Shown here one piece after another: positions 1 through 9,991 of a stretch of DNA of 64,000 nt. Position 1 is the stretch's first letter. Each line of letters starts with the position of its first letter. The notes below the pieces were generated by a model. The model did not search any database. It was given only the letters and a program-made list of their open reading frames with translations, and was not told the DNA's origin. The translations under genes were made by a program, and so were the position numbers. The stretch covers positions 132,622 through 196,621 of the forward strand of contig QKWP01000808.1 of assembly GCA_003550325.1 (NCBI GenBank), given 5' to 3'. Source of the stretch: Gigaspora rosea. Taxonomy: Eukaryota > Glomeromycota > Glomeromycetes > Diversisporales > Gigasporaceae.

Positions 1-35
1 AAAGATTTGTATTGTTAATAACAATACAAATCTTT
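1..35. repeat. near-perfect 35-bp palindrome at window edge
   Basis: Both arms read AAAGATTTGTATTGTTA around a tiny centre, so the 35 bases can fold into one hairpin. It sits at the very edge of the window, so it may be one end of a larger element lying outside. No gene is associated with it. Confidence 0.7.
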
Positions 36-39
36 ATTG

Positions 40-345
40 ATCTTGGGATCCTGTGATTGGAATTTAGCGATTTTGGGCTTGTTAGAATCGTCTCACTGAG
101 ATGAACATTTTGGTAGTTAAATCATCCAAAACGGCCAGTGGATCAAAAGTTATTCAATGTTAAAGAAATTTACTTAGTGATTCTAAAAAATTACTATTAA
201 AATTACACAAAAGTTGAACAATCTTGGGATCCTGTGATTAGATTTTAACGATTTTGGGCTTGTTAGAATCGTCTCATCGAGATGAGCATTTTGGTAATTA
301 AATTATCTAAATTGGCCAAGTAGATCAAAAGTTATCAATAATTTT
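40..345. repeat. two direct copies of a ~120-bp repeat
   Basis: A block starting ATCTTGGGATCCTGTGATT occurs at about 40-165 and again at about 222-340, spaced roughly 183 bases apart. The copies share a common core (GATTTTGGGCTTGTTAGAAT) and differ at scattered positions, so this is an old tandem or dispersed duplication. No open frame is supported. Confidence 0.75.
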
Positions 346-384
346 ATAATTTTATACTTTTGGCCAGAATTATAAAATTTTGAC

Positions 385-430
385 CAGAATTATAACCTGA
401 TATTTTGGCGACCCCACCCACCCAAAAATT
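385..430. repeat. GC-rich element end shared with 43310-43355
   Basis: The motif CGACCCCACCCACC, preceded by TGATATTTTGG, stands out in AT-rich DNA. A close relative lies on the opposite strand at 43310-43355, just upstream of an unidentified pseudogene. The shared motif suggests the end of a transposable element rather than a promoter, but only two copies are visible here. Confidence 0.4.
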
Positions 431-869
431 ATATAATTTCTAGAAGCTCCCTTAATGAAATTATATGAAATTAGCAATTAAGTAAATCAAAAGATTCACG
501 AAAGCCAAAGAGAAAAACAAGTTCAAACTCTTGAAGTTTGTTACTATCTAGAACAACTTTTAGAGGAATTTAAAAATGGTTTCAAAGTTTTTAAAAAATA
601 AAAAAACTTTTTAAAATCTTTTTTAAAACCTGACAAACTTATAATTTTATGAAAATAGCAAAACAAACCTATCAACTCTTCCAACACTGAAACCTTTCTT
701 TGCTATATCAAACATAGTATATCTTCTTAAATAATTTAACCCAATTATTGACCAATAATTTTGAAAGGTTATTAAACTCAGAAACTTATGAGTTCATTTT
801 TAAAGGAGACAGAAATGTTATAAAATAGGATTTTTTGTTAAAAGCTTTTAGACACAGATAAAAACGGAG

Positions 870-955
870 TTTTACAGTTTTACAGTTTTATAGTTCATAG
901 TTTTATAGTTTTATAGGTTTATAGTTTTATAGTTTTATAGTTTTATAGTTTATTA
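870..955. repeat. TTTTATAG / TTTTACAG short tandem repeat
   Basis: About ten imperfect copies of a 7- to 8-base unit (TTTTATAG and TTTTACAG variants) run head to tail. This is simple low-complexity DNA between genes. Confidence 0.8.
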
Positions 956-1286
956 TTATTCTTATATTATTATTATATTATTTTATTACTTTTTTGAAAG
1001 ATATATAATCTCTAGTTTTGTACATTAGACTTAGATTCTCATCTCTTCTTTCTAATATTTAAAAATAGTTCTATCTTTTGAATATTGTACCTCAAATAAA
1101 TAAAATATATCTTTGACAAATAAATACACTCTTGTTCTTTAATAAATATCTAACAAATTACTCTAGTAAAGTAGCATTCCACTTGCACACTACTTTATAT
1201 CTTCTCTGACTCTTACAAGATCCCTTTTGCTATGTGTTGTATTGCAAGTACTATATTGAAGTCTATAGTTGCTTGTAATACTAGCT

Positions 1287-2038
1287 GTACCAGGACCCAA
1301 AAATATATATAGATACTATATTTTCTTCAAAATAAGCTACTTTTGAAAATAAGCTACACCCTCTTTTGGTCAAAAAACTCCAAAATGTTTTTACCTCAAA
1401 AATAAGCTACACCATAATTGACAATAGTTACTACATATTAAAGTCCAAATTTTACTATATAAATCAATTAAAGTTACTCAAGTAAACTTATTTGAAAAAT
1501 CAAAATATACATACCAGATACTTTAAAATTTTTGTCAAGATTGGAGAATATTTTATTATTTGACTTTGGAATTTTATATTTGGCAAAAAAATTAAAATTT
1601 TTAAAAAAATATATTTAACAAATGTAAAAATTATAAGTTAAATAATAAAAAGTTCTCAAATTTTAACAAAAAATTTTAAATTAAGTGTAATTTGATTTTT
1701 TAAATAAGTTTACTTAAGCAACTTTAATCGATTTATATAGTAAAATTTGAACTTTACTATATAGCAACTTTCTGCAATTAGGCAAAAATTAATTTTATTC
1801 AAAAATAAGCTATTCCTGATTTTTTGTATACCTTTTTGCCCAAAAAAAGGTAGCTTATTTTTTTCAGAAAAATATAGTAGGTCAAGTATGAGTTTGCTTA
1901 TTTTTGGAAGTTTTTATACAGATCTTTTTTATTTATAGTAATTTTTTTGCTTATTTTTGAGGTTTTTTGCAGATCTTTTTATTTTTAGTAATTTTATAAT
2001 AAACCTGATCTATCTATATATATTTTGAGGTCCTGCTG
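1287..2038. mobile_element. non-autonomous hAT-like element with 8-bp TSD
   Basis: The 752-bp element is bounded by perfect direct repeats TACTAGCT (1279-1286 and 2039-2046). Its ends are inverted: CAGGACC followed by an AAAATATATATAGAT tract on both sides. The interior is itself partly an inverted repeat (1440-1500 against 1690-1755). It carries several AATAAGCTAC motifs and no coding frame. The 8-bp duplication and CAGG-type terminus fit hAT; the superfamily is inferred from these and not from a transposase. Confidence 0.8.
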
Positions 2039-2046
2039 TACTAGCT

Positions 2047-3594
2047 TGTATTTCTTTATATACAAGTTCATCCAAATGTTTCTAGAAGCTCTCATTTTAA
2101 TAATGTGACCCAAGTTATAAGTTTTTATATAACCCAGCCTATTTATAAAGATTAGTACCTTTAACATTTAAAAAAAAAAAATAAATAAAAAATAAAGATT
2201 AGTTATAATAATGCAGATGTAATTTTTCCAAAACCAGCACCAAGTAGGATTTGAACTCACTGCAACTTGGAAGTAGCAACTTGATTACTATCCAAAGTTA
2301 CCACTTCTTTTACAAATAAATTATTAAAGATATAGTATCTAAAGATTAAAATGTATAATTTGCTAATTTGTTCTATTTTAAAAAAAAATTTATATTGACT
2401 TTTAATATTTTATTGATTTCTCACATTTTGATTGATTAAAAATTGTTTTTTTATTGATTAAAATTTTATTAATTAACAATTTATGAAACAAATATTGAAT
2501 GCAGTATATTTAAATATAATAAATTAGCATTGATACATATTGTACATACTATATAGAGGAACATCAATAGAAAAGGAACAAAATTAACCAATAGTGAAAG
2601 GCCAAAACATGTAACTTATCACATTTTTGTTAATTTTTATATATAATATAAACATTAAGCATATTTAAAATAGCATAAATCAAAAAAATATATAATAATT
2701 ATTTCAAAATAAAGCTACTAGTTGTAGCAAATTAACTTTGTTACAATTTAGTAGCTTTCTTTTTTTTTTTTGTATCTTTTAGCTATTAGCTTTTGAAATT
2801 ATTTTAGTCTTTAGATATCATGCACTGCACAATAATAAAAGTTGTTATTTTTTTAGATAATCTATAATAATGTATTAAAGAACTATAGATATAATTAATA
2901 TTTAAAGAATTTACAAAGAATTGTAAATTAATTTTTTTAATTAAAAAGCTTTTTTAAAGTTATCTATTTTTGACTTATAAACAACATAAAATTTTTATTT
3001 TATAATATAAACAAATACTACAAAATTCTTATTTTTAAATATTTTAAATAATCAAAAAATAATCAAAAATATATTAACGCAAACAATTTGGCCTACAATT
3101 TAATAAAACTACCTTTTAAATTCTAATAAAAAAAAACCTTCTATATTTTACTACAAATTATACAGTATACCTTAAGCTAACCTTTTTTTAAATTATAAAA
3201 ACTTTTCATTAATGAAAACTTTATTTTATTATAATCATTCATGCAAAAACACAAGTTGCATAAAAGCATCAATTAAATTTACGGTCACAATTGGTCTGTA
3301 GTTGCACGTGTACAGTACATTAGATGACAAACAGAACATTACTAAGTTTCGAGTCTAAAATATCTTGCACGTGGGGCGTTTAAGGCCTAAGCTTTGGATC
3401 AAGCTATAGTACGTATTTAGGAAAGAATTATGTAATTTAGGCCGTAGGTTGAGTTAGATTTGTTACTTTTTGAACAGTTAAAATAGGGTTATTAGAGGAA
3501 TCAAACTTTTTCTTTTATGGACACATCATGATCAGAATTTATTACTATACCAAAATTTTGTAACAATCACGTTCTAATGAAAATTATGGAACTT
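2047..3594. other. AT-rich intergenic region
   Basis: This stretch is mostly A/T with poly-A and poly-T runs. Apart from the tRNA-like block at 2225-2310 I see no coding or RNA gene. The last 350 bases are less AT-rich and hold two GCACGTG motifs (near 3304 and 3367) of unknown meaning, lying beyond the 3' end of the NDUFA8-like gene. Confidence 0.5.
2225..2310 (-). repeat. tRNA-like SINE head (degenerate)
   Basis: Read on the minus strand, GAGTTCAAATCCTA resembles a pol III B box, and an upstream GTGGTAAC stretch could be an A box. The same layout heads the retroposons at 40609 and 46855. It lacks a foldable acceptor stem, so it is more likely a relic of a tRNA-derived retroposon than a tRNA gene. 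Confidence 0.4.
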
Positions 3595-4510
3595 TCACCA
3601 ATGTGGACGTTCCTTATATAAAGGCTTTTCTTTAAGATGAATTGGAGGTTTGTTCGAAGGAGACCCAGGAATAACTTATTCTAGATTCTAATATATAAAT
3701 ATTATAGGCTTAAGTTTAGCAAAAACTTTAGATGCTACAATACATGATATAAATGTTCTAAAAGAAGGCATAGAAATATTTGAATTTTCGGATTTTCATT
3801 TCACAAGAAATGAGCTTATCAATCTCGAAGAATTAAAATCATCAAGCCGTTTTGATGATGATATGACGGTCGTATTCAGTCAATATTGATCGAATTATGA
3901 AAAAGTGAGAAACTTGTACTTGCATATTCGATTCTTTAAAGATTAGTAGGCTCATGTTCCGCAAAATGAAATCGCAAAAATAATTTCCACGTTTCTTCTG
4001 ACAGAATTTATAATAATAATCAAAACATACCAATGGTTAAACACACAAGAATTAAACTTTCGTTCTAATCCTCTACAATGAAGATACTCTTGGTTGTTTC
4101 TGTCTAAGCATTGCCAATGAGCTTCAAACTCTGAATCACAATGTTCACGCACCTTGCGAAGCCTATAGAGAATTATAACAATCGACAATTATTACTCGTT
4201 CAAAGTGAGAACATTATAATCGATCAGTTATCTTTACATTCAGAAAATCTTACTTTATTGACACTCGCAAGTCGATAGCGCATCTAGTAACTTTTCTACC
4301 TTCTTTTAAGCAATGCGCAGGATCGTTATTTTCGTTTTTACATAGCATGAAATCAATATATTCCTTGCAATAAGCACCAATAAAAAATGCTACTGATTTC
4401 AACGGAGCTGAAGTCGCTCAAACTTCGTCTACTTTGGGAACGTCATCTGGCGGTGGTGTTGGATCAACGAAAGTTACGTTGGATAGTACAGGATGCTCTG
4501 CGGCAGCCAT
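3595..4510 (-). pseudogene. NDUFA8-like complex I subunit gene, damaged
   Basis: The encoded pieces match the twin CHCH-type NADH:ubiquinone oxidoreductase subunit NDUFA8 (human) / 20.8-kDa subunit (Neurospora), an assembly and structural subunit on the intermembrane-space side. Visible pieces: exon 1 (4510 to about 4254) with DFMLCKNENNDPAHC and TRCAIDL; exon 2 (4162-4031) with REHCDSEFEAHWQCLDRN, YLHC and FNSCVF; and a last exon ending at 3595 with VIPGSPSNKPPIHLKEKPLY. The paired C-x9-C spacing of CHCH domains is present. Codon 31 is TGA (4418-4420), where the sequence before and after stays in the same frame. The last exon also cannot be joined cleanly: TAA sits directly before VIPGSP, and the splice phases disagree at both junctions. 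It is therefore either a pseudogene or badly sequenced. The start shares a 163-base gap with the divergent F-box gene. Confidence 0.75.
3708..3889 (+). pseudogene. exon-like coding fragment antisense in NDUFA8 intron
   Basis: Directly after an intron-like ATTATAG acceptor, an open stretch on the plus strand reads LSLAKTLDATIHDINVLKEG and then FEFSDFHFTRNELINLEEL before ending at TGA 3887-3889. The composition looks like real protein (mixed charges, no low-complexity runs). It lies within what should be the last intron of the NDUFA8-like gene, on the opposite strand. I do not recognise the family and see no upstream exon in the flanking 500 bases. It may be a stranded terminal exon from a duplicated gene. 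Confidence 0.4.
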
Positions 4511-4673
4511 TTGTTAGATAATCATGAAATTACGAAAGAGTAATAAAATGAGCATCTTGTGTCACTACGTATGTGATTTGTAACATGCATGTCACATAAG
4601 TAGCACTAAACCTTTCATTGATTCAGAAATGTCCTCAGTTTAACTTTCGGATGAATTTCTTTATTGAATCAGT
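4511..4673. promoter_or_regulatory. short divergent intergenic region
   Basis: Only 163 bases separate the start of the minus-strand NDUFA8-like gene from the plus-strand F-box gene, so any promoters must overlap. No clear TATA box is seen. The assignment is by position only. Confidence 0.4.
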
Positions 4674-6410
4674 ATGCAAAAATTAAGAATACGAAAATCA
4701 AAAATACGAGAATCAAAGAAGAAAGTTAATAAAATTTCTACTATTACAAAATACCATAAAGATAATCAGTTAACTACTAGTAACAAAAGAACTCGATGGT
4801 CAAACAGAATTCAACAAGCCTCAAATGACGTTGTAGACCCACCATTTCTCCCTGATGATGTAATCAGTATTATATTTGAATATTTGCCATTCAGTTCTAG
4901 ATTTAACTGTTTGGTCAATAGGAGTTGGTGTCGCCTTATGGTCCCTATTCTTTGGAGATCACCCTTTAAATGGGTTTCCAAACGTGGTTTGAATGATAAC
5001 AAAAAATATATTTTCCTAATTCGAACTTACCTGTCATGCCTAGATCCTGTCAGCAAAGCAAATTTGCGACAAGCTGGTATTAAGTTACCGAGAAATCCTA
5101 AACAACCTTTGTTTAGATATTATCAATACCTTAAAGAGTTTAATTTTAGAGATATTCAAACATGTATTAAAATATGGTATGATAATACTCAAATTATTGA
5201 TGCAGATTTGAAAGATTACTGGTTACGGTATAGAAATAAAGATATAAGATCATTAGAAATTTCAGAAATTGGTAGTAAGGTAATGTATTTGATGACGGAA
5301 ATCACACGAATCTTATTTAATTCTACATGTTTGAAAGAATTTGCATTTGGAGGCAATCCTAAATTTAGACTACGTTTCGAAAGCTTTCCGGAATATAGGC
5401 TTGCCATAGAGAACGTGACTTCTTTATCATTGGACCCAATTTTTACAGAATTCTATGATAATTGGGAAGCACTTTTGAATCCTTTCACCAATATTAAAAA
5501 GTTATACTTACCGTTTTATCATCTCGAAAAAACCCGATTCCGTGATGACTTGAATATTATTGTACGACATTTGTCATCACGTACTTTAATGGTTCTGACT
5601 TGGCTTGGACTCTCTAACTATCGTTTATGTTTGGAATCTTTAGCGGTTCTATCTACATGTCCAAATTTAGAAACTTTAGTATTTTGGAATTGTACAAAAA
5701 AGATTAATGCACAAAATCAATTATCAATTACACAATTTCTTTCCGTTAAAAGTCTCTTTATCTTTAACAGTAATCATGATTTAAAACCGATATTTCAGAT
5801 GACAGAAAAAACATTAAAAGAGATTGTTCTTGACAATTCTTCCGAGTCTTCAGAGAATACGAAAGTAATATTGGATGCGATGATTCAATGCTCTCCAAAT
5901 ATTACTAAATTAGCATTAAATATTAATAAAATAGATATCTTATCTGACAAATTTAATAAATGGATGGAGCTATCAAAATTGGAATCATTGGTTTTGAAAT
6001 CAAAAGACGCAAAATTTAAATCATTTATTCAAGTATTTGTTACACATTTTCCCGAATCTCTTACTGATCTAGACCTTGAAATTTCTATTACACCGACTTT
6101 ATTAATAAGAATTTTGAATAATTGTAATGTGTATTTTAAGAAGTTGGGATTAAATGATAAATTTGGAATTACTGATGACCATTTACGAATATTGACAAAA
6201 TATGCTGAAACTTATGAAAGTTTAGAAGAGGTTAGATTTGATAGGTGGCCAGTAATTTATAAAAATGAAGAAATGAGAGCAAAACGTGGGTACGAATCAA
6301 GTGAATTGTCAAAATTAAGCAAAGCAGTACTTGAAAAGGCTGGAAAGTTTATTAAAGTCGTTAGAAGGGATTCATATGACCCGTTTTTTAACCCAATGTA
6401 TCCTTATTAA
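4674..6410 (+). CDS. F-box protein with leucine-rich C-terminal region
   Basis: This single uninterrupted frame encodes 578 residues. Residues 1-55 are basic and serine/threonine-rich. An F-box follows at about 60-100: LPDDVISIIFEYLPF, then RFNCLVNRSWCRLMVPILWR, the usual leucine/proline and tryptophan pattern that docks to Skp1. The rest (about 200-560) is a series of irregular leucine-rich segments of LRR type (LESLAVLSTCPNLETLVFW, ESLTDLDLEISITPTLL). The likely role is the substrate-recognition subunit of an SCF ubiquitin ligase; the target cannot be told. F-box/LRR proteins of this size form large families in Glomeromycotina and often lack introns. The ATG at 4674 is the first in frame. 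Confidence 0.9.
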   Translation: MQKLRIRKSKIRESKKKVNKISTITKYHKDNQLTTSNKRTRWSNRIQQASNDVVDPPFLPDDVISIIFEYLPFSSRFNCLVNRSWCRLMVPILWRSPFKWVSKRGLNDNKKYIFLIRTYLSCLDPVSKANLRQAGIKLPRNPKQPLFRYYQYLKEFNFRDIQTCIKIWYDNTQIIDADLKDYWLRYRNKDIRSLEISEIGSKVMYLMTEITRILFNSTCLKEFAFGGNPKFRLRFESFPEYRLAIENVTSLSLDPIFTEFYDNWEALLNPFTNIKKLYLPFYHLEKTRFRDDLNIIVRHLSSRTLMVLTWLGLSNYRLCLESLAVLSTCPNLETLVFWNCTKKINAQNQLSITQFLSVKSLFIFNSNHDLKPIFQMTEKTLKEIVLDNSSESSENTKVILDAMIQCSPNITKLALNINKIDILSDKFNKWMELSKLESLVLKSKDAKFKSFIQVFVTHFPESLTDLDLEISITPTLLIRILNNCNVYFKKLGLNDKFGITDDHLRILTKYAETYESLEEVRFDRWPVIYKNEEMRAKRGYESSELSKLSKAVLEKAGKFIKVVRRDSYDPFFNPMYPY

Positions 6411-6997
6411 ATTTCTTTTGTAGAAAATTATACTTTAGGTTAATAATTTCTCGTGAATATTATGTAGTCTATTTGTATTTAATGTATAAACGAATAATTA
6501 ATAAATGTTAATGTATACATGTTATATTATTTAAGATAATGATCGATTATAATAATCCTTTAAAAATTTTAATAAATGAAATATTGTATAATTTACTTCA
6601 AAGATCTGCCAAAATTATTTCCAGTACTGTTTGTTGTAAGATGCTAAGATACATTAGATACATTTGCAAAAAGTTGAGACTAACTATTCTAACTGTAGGT
6701 ATATACTGCATACAGATAAATTTTTAAAAGAAATTAAGGACTTTTGTTTTCACATTACTCAAATAGTTCAAATAGTTTTATGAAGACCTACGTAAAGATT
6801 TAGTAAGATTCTATATATAAAAAAAAGCTTTGCTTCGCAATGTTTGATTCATTTAAAAATTTTTGAATTTTTATATTCAATAAGGTTTATTAGTTTTTAT
6901 GATTTATTTTTAATACGGAAAATGTAATTTTACACAAAATTTTAAAACACACTGACAAAACTATTTGTCACTTATTTCACTCGCATATATAAATAAA
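6411..6997. other. convergent 3' intergenic region
   Basis: This is the gap between the 3' ends of the F-box gene and the carboxylase gene. It is AT-rich with AATAAA-like signals (for example ATTAATAAATG near 6500). A 62-codon open frame at 6539 looks like chance. Nothing else is supported. Confidence 0.5.
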
Positions 6998-9243
6998 CTA
7001 CATTCTACTAACACCACCTAAACTGCCACCTTCAACCTTCTCATTATAAATAACACTTAAACAGAATCCCAAAATAACTCTAGTCATTCTTGGATCAATT
7101 ACTCCATCATCCAATAATCTTGATGTTGTCCAATATACATCAGATTCTTGCTCAACTCTACTTGACAAAAAAGTTTTAGTTCTTGCAGCTACTTTTTCAT
7201 CGACTTGTTTTCCAGCTCTATTTATAAGATTTGAATTGTATGAAAAGTGAAGATTTTATAAGAACCTGAGTTTTTATAAGAAAAAGCTTACCTAGCAGCA
7301 GATTCATGAAGAATTATATCCATAACTCCGGCTAATTGGTCTGGGCCCATTACTGAACATTTGCTATTTGGCCATGAAAACAAAAATCTATAAAATTATA
7401 AAGTTTGATAATTTCCATCATAAAATTCTTAAATTCATTATACTATGATATACAATAATTAATCAGCTTAACAGGGAATTAATAACCTCACCTCGGATTA
7501 TAAGTTCTACCACACATAGCGTAATTCCCGGCACCATAAGAAGCACCCATCATAATAGTAATAGCAGGTACTTGACTATTACTAACAGCATTTACAAAGT
7601 GCGTTCCAGCCTTTATTATCCCTTCTTCCTCATATTTCTTACCTACCATGAATCCTGTGGTGTTTTGAAGAAATATGAGTGGCACGTTCCTTTATTACAA
7701 CAATACAAAAAAGATAGTTTGAATTAAATTTATATGTAGGATAACGTGAATATGAAAATAAAATATAAAATTTCTTACATCATGTTACACATTCGAATAA
7801 ATTGAGTCGCTTTATTACTTTCCGGAATGAATAAAACATTGTTGGAAGCTATTATACCCACCTTGAAACCTGTGAATTTGAATATTCATCATAAAATCAT
7901 GAATTATAACACTTAAAAAAAGTACACTATGTTGAACAATATGCCATAACAATACCATGAATAGCAGCCCAACCGGTGATTATATTTGGCCCATAAAGAG
8001 GCTTAAATGCCATAAACCTTGATCCATCCACTATACGATTGATCACTTCGTTAGCATCAAAAGGTTCTCTAATATTTGCAGACACGATGCCAAGAAGTTC
8101 ATCTATAATAATGATGATAATTATTGTAAAAATGGGGTAACTATAAAATAAATATATATACAAATAACTTTCGATATAAGAAAAATCTTACAAAACTTTC
8201 TTATATTGAAAGTTATTAATAACTTTCTTATATCGAGTGGATATATTTACTGGTTTAACTCTCTTATATCGAAAGTTCAACTAGTTTTCCTTTATATCTA
8301 AGATTTCTTATATCATTTTTATGAATATTTGTGATAAATAAAATAACATACCAATATCATATAAAGGTTCATCTATTTTTGGAACCAGGTGACCTTGAGG
8401 AATTTTTCCTCTTTTTTCCCAATTAAGTCTAGAAATAAATTCGCGAGCTTTATGTATAGCGTCGTATTCATCCAACGCAAGTTGATCAGAAACACCAGAT
8501 TTTCTACTATGCATATCAGCACCACCGAGACTTTCAGCATCGACGATTTCACCGGTAGCCATTTGAACAAGTGGTGGACCACCAAGAAACACCTGAGCTT
8601 GATTTTTCACCATAATAATATAGTCAGTTAAACTAGGTGAATATGCACCACCAGCTGTTGAACTACCAAATACTATACTACAAGTAGGAAGGCCGGCTTT
8701 TGTTCGCTCGGCTAAACTTCGAAAATGAGCACCACCAGGATGAAAAACTTTAGATTGTTGTTCTAATTTAGCACCTCCAGTTTGAATTAATTGAATTAAA
8801 GGTAATCTATTTTGACAAGCTATAGTATTAATCCTAGCACCTTTAGCGACACTAACTTCGTTAGATGAACCTCCAAATAATGTAGGGACGTTACCACTTA
8901 TTAAACATTCTACACCACAAACCAGGCCGATACCCGCAACACTTGAACCACCTAATGTCATACCATCTTGACCCCATCCCGCTAAAGGACATAATTCTAA
9001 AAATGGTGAATCTTCATCTAACAAAAGGTCGATTCTATCACGAACTAATAATTGACCACGTTTAAGATGTTGTTCGATTGCTTTATTAGGACCTTGTTTA
9101 ACTGCCAAATTTAAACGTTCATTTAAAGTTTCTACCAAGTTAAGCATTTCATTGTAATTTTTATGATATTTATCATCTTTTTTAATTTTAGTTTTGAGAA
9201 CGGAAATTTCATTATACTCATTCATGTTAAAATTGTGTATCAT
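6998..9243 (-). CDS. methylcrotonoyl-CoA carboxylase beta-like carboxyltransferase
   Basis: Six exons can be read with matching phases: 9243-8352, 8102-7956, 7869-7779, 7689-7492, 7387-7292 and 7217-6998, giving 547 residues without a stop. The product is a biotin-dependent carboxyltransferase beta subunit that moves carboxyl from carboxybiotin to an acyl-CoA; in leucine breakdown it acts in mitochondria. Seen motifs: [20 protein letters not shown] and [19 protein letters not shown] near the N-terminus; [23 protein letters not shown] and [14 protein letters not shown] in the first crotonase-like half; then [69 protein letters not shown] and [15 protein letters not shown] in the second. The order and length match MCCC2. 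Divergence in the first half ([15 protein letters not shown]) and an N-terminus not typical of mitochondrial import suggest a paralogue, so the exact acyl-CoA is uncertain. Confidence 0.9.
8103..8351. repeat. intron 1 of carboxylase gene packed with inverted repeats
   Basis: Inside this 249-bp intron, variants of AACTTTCGATATAAGAAA and its complement occur at least five times between about 8163 and 8330, in alternating orientation. The arrangement looks like a small palindromic transposon (or two) lodged in the intron. The splice donor (GTATGT) and acceptor (TATAG) lie outside the repeats. Confidence 0.65.
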
Positions 9244-9991
9244 TCAAAATAACGATAACCAATAACTAAATATTATTTTCAATTGATCAAATTTGTATGG
9301 ATCGGTAGTACTGCAGACACATTGTCTGGTTAAAATAGTAAAGTAATTATAGATACTTCAGCTCAAAACTGTAAACGCACTTACATGAATAATTTTTGAC
9401 ATCATTATTTGAATTTTCGATAATGATATTGCTGTACTGTTTATATTGATCTATACATATATCTTCCTTTGCAATTATTATGGTGATGGTCTACAATATA
9501 AAACTGGTTTTTAATAATTAACTGTAATTACGCTGCATCATTCTAAATTTAGCGACCAGTATGAGCCAAGCTTTGATTTCATTGGCTGATTAGCGAGGAT
9601 TTTGATTGGCTAAAATCAAAGATCAACTTCATCCTAAAAAAATAGAATTCAAATTTCGGGAACGCAAAAATTAAAATAACCTTCTGCGCACTAACAAAAA
9701 GTTTTCCTTGAGAACTTGGCATTATTAATGCTTTTTCTAATTTAATATAATAGCGAAATCTAATCCTAACCTAACAACTCAACTACTGTAAATGTTTTTT
9801 ATCGAAATTTTTTGCGTTGGTAACACTGGGGATACACAAGAAAAAAAGGCACGTGACTCATTGGAATTGGGTCGCTGATAAACGAATTTGCTTATTATCG
9901 TTATCGTTATCCTCTCCTTGTCATTTTCATTTATATCCGTATTCGGCGACATCACACCGACTTTCTATTAGTGGACTTATTTTTTATAATC
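9244..9991. promoter_or_regulatory. shared upstream region of carboxylase and TRS65-like genes
   Basis: About 750 bases separate the two divergent start codons and so should hold both promoters. No convincing TATA box or operator is seen. A cluster of TTATCGTTATCG near 9893 lies in the probable 5' leader of the plus-strand gene. Confidence 0.4.
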
